64,000 nucleotides of DNA, taken from assembly GCA_902587025.1 (NCBI GenBank), contig CACIJJ010000003.1, forward strand, positions 31,585-95,584, given 5' to 3'. Origin of the DNA: an uncultured Candidatus Actinomarina sp. GTDB lineage: Bacteria > Actinomycetota > Acidimicrobiia > Actinomarinales > Actinomarinaceae. The position numbers and the translations under genes were made by a program. Positions 58,126 to 64,000 of this stretch are shown here, in pieces (the first letter of the stretch is position 1; each line of letters starts with the position of its first letter). Under the pieces are notes generated by a model. That model worked only from the letters and a program-made list of their open reading frames with translations. It was not told the origin of the DNA and searched no databases.

Positions 58126-59105
58126 TAAAAAACAACTTTCATGATTGCTGTAGCCATTATATTCAACAGAGATAGAGGTATAAGGACTTTCCAAGCAAGA
58201 GTCTGAAGTTGATCCTCCCTGAATCGTGGAAAAGACCATCTGATAGCAATGAGGATAAATGCTAGTAAAAATGTCTTTCCAATTAGAACCAATGGACCAT
58301 AAAAATTAACCCATTCTGTCGGTAAAAGTGGAACATGATAACCCCCTAAAAAAAGAGTTGAGGCAATCGCACACATTACAAATAAATTTATGTATTCAGA
58401 AATATAAAAAATAAGAAATCTAATCCCAGAATATTCTGTAAAAAAGCCCATAGTTAATTCTGATTCTCCAATTGGCATATCAAAAGGTGTTCTCATCATT
58501 TCAGCAGTTGCAGCAATCATAAAAATAATAAAAGCAATACCCTGTCCTGATATTACAAAAGGAAACCCAAATTCAATCTGTTTTTCAACTATTCCAACTG
58601 TTGACATTGTTTCAGCTTGTATAACGACACCAACTACAGATAGAATTAGTGGCAATTCATATGCAATAAGTTGTCCTGCTGCTCTCAAGCCACCCATTAG
58701 GGAAAATTTGTTTGCAGAGGACCATCCAGCGGTAAGGACTCCGATTGTGGAGATTGAGCTGATTGCAAGTAAAAAGAAAACACCCAGTTCCAGATCACGA
58801 ACAATTAATGTGGGACTTAATGGAATAATTGTGAATAGACCTACTACCGCAGCTATAACCCAAGCTGGCGCCCATTTAAATACAGGCTCATCAACATCAT
58901 TTGGGATGATTGTTTCCTTTTGTAAATATTTTGCAGCTGTTGCTAGTGGAAATATAAATCCTCTTAAACCAACATGAAGAGGACCTGGTCTCCTTTGCAT
59001 CCAGGCAGAACCTTTAACCTCTAGCAATGTAAGTCCCAAAGCCATAACTGGAGCTGTAGCTAAAACAACTAAAACTTTGATAAGTAACTCGGTACTAAAA
59101 CTCAT
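58125..59105 (-). CDS. nuoH: NADH-quinone oxidoreductase subunit H
   Basis: Membrane subunit forming the quinone chamber with NuoB and NuoD. The 326 residues have about eight helices; LLEVKGSAWMQRRPGPLHVGLRG (in outline), EMMRTPFDMPIGESELTMGFFTEYSG with the conserved acidic run, and IAIRWSFPRFREDQLQTLAWK are diagnostic. It follows nuoD directly (4-base overlap); the usual nuoE-F-G between D and H are missing. Confidence 0.97.
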   Translation of the reverse strand: MSFSTELLIKVLVVLATAPVMALGLTLLEVKGSAWMQRRPGPLHVGLRGFIFPLATAAKYLQKETIIPNDVDEPVFKWAPAWVIAAVVGLFTIIPLSPTLIVRDLELGVFFLLAISSISTIGVLTAGWSSANKFSLMGGLRAAGQLIAYELPLILSVVGVVIQAETMSTVGIVEKQIEFGFPFVISGQGIAFIIFMIAATAEMMRTPFDMPIGESELTMGFFTEYSGIRFLIFYISEYINLFVMCAIASTLFLGGYHVPLLPTEWVNFYGPLVLIGKTFLLAFILIAIRWSFPRFREDQLQTLAWKVLIPLSLLNIMATAIMKVVF

Positions 59106-60298
59106 CTGTCTACATCTCCAAGAACAAAATCTAAGCTACCCATTATTGCTATCAAATCAGGAAGCAAGGCCCCCTCAAGCATGATTGGTAAAATTGAAAT
59201 GTTACTAAATGAAGCTGTTCTTATTTTTAATCTATATGGTCCTAAACCACCTTCAGAAATAATGTAATATCCCATTTCACCCTTTGGATTTTCTGCTCTA
59301 ACATATGTTTGTCCTTTAGGAACTTTTATAACTTTTGGTACCTTTGCTTGGATTGGTCCAGAAGGCATATCATCAATTGCTTGTAAAATAATTTTTGCAG
59401 ATTCTCTCATTTCGGATGTTCTTACAGACCATCTATCAAAACAATCACCATTTTCACCTATTGGAATTTCAAAATCAAATTTGTCATATGGTAAGTAATT
59501 TGATTGTTTTCTCAAATCAAACTCAACACCTGATGCTCTCAATATTGGACCAGATACTCCATACTCTTCGGCTACTTCTTTTGGTAATACCCCAACATTC
59601 TTTGTTCTAATTTGAAATACTTCATTTCCACCTATTAAATCTTCAAATCTATCAACAGCTTCAAGAACTTTTTGCATTGCAACTTTGGTATCGTGATAAA
59701 AACCTGCTGGTAAATCCTGTATGTCTTTTTTTGTTGTTGGCCCAGCACCTGCGGCAGGTTTTACTCCACCGATTCGATTAAAGTTTGGATGAAATCTTCC
59801 ACCAGTAACTGATTCAAGCAAATCAAGAACCCTTTCTCGATCTTCCATAGCTAAAAATATAGGTGTAAGCGCACCAATCTCAAGCGGGAAGGCACCATTA
59901 AAAACAAAGTGTGAACTTATTCTTGCCATTTCAGTCAAAATCAGTCTGATGTATTGTGCTCTTTCAGGTACTTCTATTTCCATTAATTTCTCTGCGCCAG
60001 CGATAAATGGAATCTCATTTGCAAAACCTGAAACCCAGTCAATTCTATTTACTAATGTTGTTACTTGAGGATAAGTTCTGACTTCTGCAAGCTTCTCATA
60101 TCCTCTATGCATATATCCAAGTACAGGTTCAACACTGGATATTTTTTCTCCATTAATTTTAGCTACTAACCTCAAAACACCGTGTGTCGATGGATGTTGA
60201 GGACCAATATTTAAAGTCATATCTTCTGTTTCTATTTCAACAGAAACTGATGCTTCAGATAAAATTGGCATATTGTTTGGATCCATTGTTTGAGCCAT
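59102..60298 (-). CDS. nuoD: NADH-quinone oxidoreductase subunit D
   Basis: 49-kDa subunit lining the quinone site. The 398 residues include MTLNIGPQHPSTHGVLRLV with the conserved His pair, PVLGYMHRGYEKLAE whose Arg65 lies where the mitochondrial Arg is methylated, GRFHPNFNRIGG, and the end LDFVLGDVDR. The N-terminal 25 residues are variable. Begins on the last base of the nuoC stop. A MidA/NDUFAF7-like methyltransferase is in the same operon. Confidence 0.97.
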   Translation of the reverse strand: MAQTMDPNNMPILSEASVSVEIETEDMTLNIGPQHPSTHGVLRLVAKINGEKISSVEPVLGYMHRGYEKLAEVRTYPQVTTLVNRIDWVSGFANEIPFIAGAEKLMEIEVPERAQYIRLILTEMARISSHFVFNGAFPLEIGALTPIFLAMEDRERVLDLLESVTGGRFHPNFNRIGGVKPAAGAGPTTKKDIQDLPAGFYHDTKVAMQKVLEAVDRFEDLIGGNEVFQIRTKNVGVLPKEVAEEYGVSGPILRASGVEFDLRKQSNYLPYDKFDFEIPIGENGDCFDRWSVRTSEMRESAKIILQAIDDMPSGPIQAKVPKVIKVPKGQTYVRAENPKGEMGYYIISEGGLGPYRLKIRTASFSNISILPIMLEGALLPDLIAIMGSLDFVLGDVDR

Positions 60299-60858
60299 TA
60301 GCTGCCCTCTTCTGAGACTACGATGTTATCTTCTGGCATACCTTCTACATCAACATCACCTGGCCAAGGTTTAACTTCCCTACTTATCAACTCAAATGAT
60401 TTGAGTAGAGGATTTCCTTCATAAGCATCAGGAAGATAGAGTTTCTTTAAATTTGGATGGTTCAAGAAATTAATACCAAACATTTCATAAGCTTCTCTTT
60501 CATGCCAGTTCGCTCCACCAAAAACTTCAACTAATGAATCAATCTGCGGATCCTCTTTTGAAATCTTTGTAGATGATATAACTAAGTCATCAGAATTTGT
60601 TGTTGATAAACAACTTATTATTTCAAAACTTGGGGTTACTGGTTCTTTTGGTGCGTCACCAATTTTTACATCGTTATCCCAGTCAACAGCAGATAGCCAA
60701 TTAAAAAATTTTAAGTTAAATTCTGCTTTCAATGTTTTATGCGTATCAACCCAAGAATGAGAATCTACTTCAATTTTTAATGTATCAAATTCAACTGATG
60801 AATTTTGAAATTTACTTTGAATTGAATTTACGAATTCGTTTTGATCAGACTGGTTCAA
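60298..60858 (-). CDS. nuoC: NADH-quinone oxidoreductase subunit C
   Basis: 30-kDa subunit of the peripheral arm, bound to NuoD. The 186 residues include HTLKAEF-like opening and the hallmark [41 protein letters not shown] (in outline). The conserved core is preceded by ~110 variable residues. TTG start inside the end of nuoB (14-base overlap). It is separate from NuoD, not fused as in E. coli. Confidence 0.95.
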   Translation of the reverse strand: MNQSDQNEFVNSIQSKFQNSSVEFDTLKIEVDSHSWVDTHKTLKAEFNLKFFNWLSAVDWDNDVKIGDAPKEPVTPSFEIISCLSTTNSDDLVISSTKISKEDPQIDSLVEVFGGANWHEREAYEMFGINFLNHPNLKKLYLPDAYEGNPLLKSFELISREVKPWPGDVDVEGMPEDNIVVSEEGS

Positions 60859-61342
60859 TGTCTTTCTCTCTCCACTTTTCTTTCATATCTTCACCTTTTA
60901 TTTTTTTCTGTAATAAAACTATTCCTTCTTGCAAAGCTTCCGGTCTTGGTGGGCATCCTGGAACATAAACGTCTACTGGAATTAATTGATCTACTCCTTT
61001 TGTGACAGAGTAAGAATCCCAATACGGTCCCCCACTGTTTGAACATGAACCCATTGAAATTACATACTTTGGTTCCGGCATTTGATCATATAATCTTTTA
61101 ACTGCTGGGGCCATTTTGTCGGTCACGGTACCTGCAACTACCATTAGGTCAGCTTGCCTTGGCGATGCAGGAAGTGGAATTATACCTAATCTCATAAAAT
61201 CGTGTCTCGGTCCACTTGCTGCCATAACTTCAATGGCACAGCATGCCAAACCAAATTGAAAATACCACATATCATATGCTCTTGCCCAATTCAATATTTT
61301 AGAAATAGGCTTGGGGATTCCAAACTTTTCAATTACTCCCAT
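60845..61342 (-). CDS. nuoB: NADH-quinone oxidoreductase subunit B (cluster N2)
   Basis: Holds the terminal 4Fe-4S cluster N2 that reduces quinone. The 165 residues show the ligands Cys34, Cys35, Cys100 and Cys130 ([27 protein letters not shown]). [22 protein letters not shown] and [14 protein letters not shown] are near-universal. Overlaps nuoA by 10 bases. Nothing odd. Confidence 0.98.
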   Translation of the reverse strand: MGVIEKFGIPKPISKILNWARAYDMWYFQFGLACCAIEVMAASGPRHDFMRLGIIPLPASPRQADLMVVAGTVTDKMAPAVKRLYDQMPEPKYVISMGSCSNSGGPYWDSYSVTKGVDQLIPVDVYVPGCPPRPEALQEGIVLLQKKIKGEDMKEKWREKDIEPV

Positions 61343-61698
61343 TTGAGGACATCCTTTCTAATGGCATATATCAAACCAAGTAAGAGAATAAAAATAAAGA
61401 TAAACATTTCAACCAAGCCAAAGTATCCAAGATTTTCTAGATTCAGTGCCCATGGAAAAATAAATACTGCCTCAACGTCAAAAATCACAAATAATAAACC
61501 AAATATATAGTATCTAACATAAGTTTGGCTCCATCCGCCACCTACTGGATCTACTCCACACTCGTATGTTTTAACTTTTTCTAGAGTTGGTTTTTTGGGA
61601 CTTAGTAATGCAGATACAGATATAAAAACTAGAAACAAGACAAGTCCGAGACCTATCATTGCCCCAACAGTAACGTAATCCTGAAAATAAGAAATCAT
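61333..61698 (-). CDS. nuoA: NADH-quinone oxidoreductase subunit A
   Basis: Three-helix membrane subunit; loop 1 carries the Asp/Cys that switch active/deactive in mitochondria. The 121 residues include [44 protein letters not shown] in outline. First gene of the nuo operon. No Shine-Dalgarno precedes the ATG, and a CATACT 11 bases before it could serve as -10, so the message may have a very short leader. The 76-base gap to the divergent phosphatase gene contains both promoters. Confidence 0.95.
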   Translation of the reverse strand: MISYFQDYVTVGAMIGLGLVLFLVFISVSALLSPKKPTLEKVKTYECGVDPVGGGWSQTYVRYYIFGLLFVIFDVEAVFIFPWALNLENLGYFGLVEMFIFIFILLLGLIYAIRKDVLKWE

Positions 61699-61774
61699 AT
61701 AATAACTTTAGTATGCTCTTAAAAAGTTTAGTTTTATTTCAAACTTCAGAGGAATTCTTTTGTAAAATTTTTTT

Positions 61775-62860
61775 ATGGATAAAAATAATTTTTTTCTAGA
61801 TTCTCCAAATTTAAGTGATCTTGTTCAGGTATTAATCAATAACATTTGTTCAGAAAAGATATTTAGTGTTAATTCAAAATTAGTTCTAAAGAAGTACGAT
61901 AAATCAATCAAAAAAATAAATTTTATTTTAGTTGATGGCTTAGGTAGCAAAAATATCGAAAATTTAGATAATTTATTTACCAATAACCAAACCGATGAGA
62001 TTGTCTCTACGTTTCCTAGTTCTACAAGTGTTGCCTTAAGTTCAATTAATTTTGCTTCTAAACCAATAGATAATGGTTTGATTGGATATTTTCATTTTGC
62101 TAAAAAGGAAAATAAATTAATCAATACCTTAAATTGGAAAGGTTCTGAAAGTTACCTAAAAAATAATGATTTCTTCTCTTCCCAAAAAACTATTTGGAAT
62201 ATATTGAGTCAAAATAAAATTAATTTCAATGTTATTCAACCTAAAAATTTGATTGGTAGCCCTCTATCTGATCACATATATATGGGTGCGAATCAAATAG
62301 GCTATGAAAATTTAAGCGAGCTTGAAAATATTTTATCTTTACCCGAAATATTAGATAATCACTTTAATTACATATATTATCCAGTGATTGATGTTGCAGC
62401 ACATATATATGGAACAAATAGTGACGAATGGCAAAATGAAGTTAACATCTTTTCAGATTTTTTATCAAGAATGATAAAAATAGATTCAAATAGATATACA
62501 TGTATAACTGCTGACCATGGAGTTGTAAATATTGAAGACCAAAACAAATATAGACTTAAATATGATGAATCTGTAAAAATTTATGGCGATCAAAGAGCAG
62601 TGTATATAAATGGGGAGGTTGAAAAAATTGAAAAAGTATTCAAGAACGTTCCAGGGTATTTTTTAGAAAAAGAAGAAATAATTTCTTTGTTAGGTAAACC
62701 TACTAATGAAGATATAAAGAATTTTTATCCAGAGCAAATTTTTCTTCTTGATGATGGAAACATAATTTTTCCAAATCATCTAAGTGCAAACTTAAAAGGC
62801 TATCACGGAGGAATTTCTAAGACAGAGGTCTCTATACCTTTGATTGAGATAATAAATTAA
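61775..62860 (+). CDS. Alkaline-phosphatase-superfamily phosphodiesterase/pyrophosphatase-like protein
   Basis: 361 residues, no signal peptide seen. Metal and nucleophile motifs of the type I phosphodiesterase branch: NFILVDGLGSKN (Asp54), TFPSSTSVALSS (Ser83/Thr84 nucleophile), DVAAHIYGTNS (Asp, His), ITADHGVVN and GYHGGIS near the end. This is the PF01663-like group, which hydrolyses nucleotide or phospho-sugar esters. Predicted cytoplasmic. Divergent from nuoA by 76 bases; followed by a 23-codon membrane microprotein. Substrate unknown. Confidence 0.82.
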   Translation: MDKNNFFLDSPNLSDLVQVLINNICSEKIFSVNSKLVLKKYDKSIKKINFILVDGLGSKNIENLDNLFTNNQTDEIVSTFPSSTSVALSSINFASKPIDNGLIGYFHFAKKENKLINTLNWKGSESYLKNNDFFSSQKTIWNILSQNKINFNVIQPKNLIGSPLSDHIYMGANQIGYENLSELENILSLPEILDNHFNYIYYPVIDVAAHIYGTNSDEWQNEVNIFSDFLSRMIKIDSNRYTCITADHGVVNIEDQNKYRLKYDESVKIYGDQRAVYINGEVEKIEKVFKNVPGYFLEKEEIISLLGKPTNEDIKNFYPEQIFLLDDGNIIFPNHLSANLKGYHGGISKTEVSIPLIEIIN

Positions 62861-62862
62861 TT

Positions 62863-62934
62863 ATGGTCTTGTCTTATATAGGTATGGTGTTTGTCTTAAT
62901 TATGATGATTTTTCTATTTAGAAAAATAAAGTAA
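62863..62934 (+). CDS. Possible 23-residue membrane microprotein
   Basis: ATG two bases after the phosphatase stop opens MVLSYIGMVFVLIMMIFLFRK followed by I-K and stop: one hydrophobic helix with a basic end. It is convergent with heliorhodopsin, with the two stop codons touching. No clear ribosome site (GAGAT only). It might be a real small membrane protein coupled to the phosphatase, or just a chance frame in AT-rich DNA. Confidence 0.3.
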   Translation: MVLSYIGMVFVLIMMIFLFRKIK

Positions 62935-63759
62935 TTAGTTTGGTTGGTAAGTCCCAAAGAAGACTTGCCAGGCAAGAGCTGTCTTTGCTAATAAGCTAAG
63001 CCATATATATGCCCTCTCACCGTAAAGATAATCTTTCCATTTGCCTACGCCTTTGTATTGGAGAACCATGTTTATTGAAAAAGTGTTAAAGAATAAAAAT
63101 ATACTTATAAAAATCCAGACAACAAACTGAGGTACACCTTGTGGGTTTGAATCTGTTGCAACACCATCCCCAATTAAATTAATAAATATGAAAATCCATG
63201 GAGCAACACCTACAAGACAACCCATAATGTAACTTGTCCAGTCTACTTTTTCAGTATATTGATTGTTGACTTCCATCATCCACCCAAACCAACACATTGC
63301 AGCATTCATAAAAAATATACCAAGTAATGCCCAGATATCATAAATTCCAACTAGTAAGGCAATTAAAACTATCATGACAGAAGCACTTATAGAGTATTCA
63401 ATCCAACGAACTTTATTGATTCCTTTTCCAAGGTCTTCTTGGTATTTTTCGTAAAATGGACCCGATATCAAAAAATGTGCAACTGCAGATGCTAACAAGA
63501 ATGTTGCAACAGCAGGTCCAAAGTTTGTTACTTCTCTCCATATTTCTAGTTTTGGTACTAAAGCAAATGATGATGGATCATTTGGACTCCCTTCTCCGAC
63601 CAATTGTGTAAGAGTTATTGGAACTACAAAATCGGAATTTACTACAGTTCCTAACCAAAATAATGCTGATCCTTGGACGAGGTGCATAAAGCCCATAATG
63701 ATATTAAAACGCCTTAATTTTCGGATTTTTTCAGATATCAAATTTCCCCCTTTTGACAC
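62935..63759 (-). CDS. heR: Heliorhodopsin
   Basis: Retinal-binding seven-helix protein of the heliorhodopsin family, whose N-terminus faces inward, opposite to type I rhodopsins. 274 residues. The counterion helix reads NKVRWIEYSISASVMIVLIA (Glu121), helix 7 WLSLLAKTALAWQVFFGTY with the retinal Lys259, and KGVGKWKDYLYGERAY before it, all matching the 48C12-type protein. It is not a proton pump of known kind; light-sensing or enzyme-modulating roles are proposed. GTG start with a TATTAA 7 bases upstream; TTG at 63741 behind GGGGGA is the alternative. Confidence 0.95.
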   Translation of the reverse strand: MSKGGNLISEKIRKLRRFNIIMGFMHLVQGSALFWLGTVVNSDFVVPITLTQLVGEGSPNDPSSFALVPKLEIWREVTNFGPAVATFLLASAVAHFLISGPFYEKYQEDLGKGINKVRWIEYSISASVMIVLIALLVGIYDIWALLGIFFMNAAMCWFGWMMEVNNQYTEKVDWTSYIMGCLVGVAPWIFIFINLIGDGVATDSNPQGVPQFVVWIFISIFLFFNTFSINMVLQYKGVGKWKDYLYGERAYIWLSLLAKTALAWQVFFGTYQPN

Positions 63760-63766
63760 TCATATA

Positions 63767-63795
63767 TTAATATGGAATTTACAAACATCTACCAA
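63767..63795 (-). promoter_or_regulatory. Promoter for heliorhodopsin (leaderless design)
   Basis: TTGGTA and TATTAA with a 17-base spacer place the start of transcription on or beside the GTG codon. Both hexamers match 4 of 6 or better. The region also carries TTGACA on the plus strand (63753-63758), a -35 for the divergent small gene, so the two promoters overlap. Confidence 0.45.
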
Positions 63796-63797
63796 AA

Positions 63798-63992
63798 ATG
63801 AATAAACAAGAAATTTATCAAGAAATTCAAAAAATTCTTCATGAAATTAACGATATTTCAAAGTCTTTATCTTCTTCAAGAGAGTTTATATCTGAAGATT
63901 CCAATAAAAAAGCTCAAGTAAGACTGGCAGAGATCGAGAGTGACTTGCAAACTATTGCTGGAAGAATAGCAAAAATTAATTCAGTTCTTTGA
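63798..63992 (+). CDS. Small coiled-coil protein of unknown function
   Basis: 64 residues, highly charged, predicted all-helical: IYQEIQKILHEINDISKSLS has heptad-like spacing of I/L, a Ser/Asn-rich middle, and VRLAEIESDLQTIAGRIAKI forms a second amphipathic helix. No signal peptide or membrane segment. Divergent from heliorhodopsin across 38 bases. AT-rich start region without Shine-Dalgarno. No family recognised; a helical hairpin or oligomer is likely. Confidence 0.55.
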   Translation: MNKQEIYQEIQKILHEINDISKSLSSSREFISEDSNKKAQVRLAEIESDLQTIAGRIAKINSVL

Positions 63993-64000
63993 AGGAAAGG

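Noticed and set aside
58126..58239. Longer N-terminus for NuoI
   Set aside because: The extra 38 codons lie wholly inside nuoH and are not NuoI-like; the ATG overlapping the nuoH stop gives the standard protein.

Overview
The window is a densely packed, AT-rich bacterial chromosome segment, roughly one third G+C by eye. Gaps are tiny, stop/start overlaps are the rule, and almost every gene lies on the minus strand. There are no insertion sequences, phage genes or CRISPR arrays. The order rplM-rpsI-glmM-glmS-alr-tsaE-tsaB-rimI-tsaD-groS-groL, the short 181-residue adenylate kinase, the tRNA-Trp next to secE and the cysteine-poor L33/L36/S14 forms all point to an actinobacterium. Low G+C, streamlining and a heliorhodopsin suggest a small marine planktonic lineage of the Actinomarinales type. 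That assignment is inference, not a database result.

Reading along the minus strand (right to left): a small coiled-coil gene and a heliorhodopsin gene sit at the right edge. Next are a plus-strand phosphatase-like gene and then the complex I operon nuoA-B-C-D-H-I-J-K-L-M-N (61.7-51.7 kb), which lacks nuoE, nuoF and nuoG. Directly after it come a MidA/NDUFAF7-type methyltransferase (a complex I assembly factor in mitochondria), HtpX protease, a rhodanese and an adenosine-kinase-like PfkB enzyme. A plus-strand DUF2157-like membrane protein, three tRNAs (Tyr, Thr, Met), rpmG, an ECF sigma factor with a zinc anti-sigma protein, and tRNA-Trp follow.

From 46 to 14 kb runs an almost unbroken transcription/translation super-cluster: secE-nusG-rplKA-(L10 leader)-rplJL-rpoBC-rpsLG-fusA-tuf-(terminator)-S10/spc/alpha genes-secY-adk-map-infA-rpmJ-rpsMKD-rpoA-rplQ-membrane protein-truA-rplM-rpsI. 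It continues into cell-wall amino-sugar synthesis, glmM followed by a well-formed glmS self-cleaving ribozyme and glmS. Then come alr, the tRNA t6A modification genes with rimI, and groES/groEL.

The left end is an aromatic amino acid operon: aroH (chorismate mutase), then a promoter, a 13-codon Tyr-Phe-Tyr-Phe leader peptide and a terminator-attenuator in front of DAHP synthase, tyrA, aroA, aroE and aroC (cut by the window edge). The two most notable regulatory finds are this attenuator and the glmS ribozyme. Several genes appear to be leaderless or to use rare starts (TTG, and ATT for nuoN). No stretch over 300 bases is without a gene once the tRNA block at 47.24-47.50 kb is counted.
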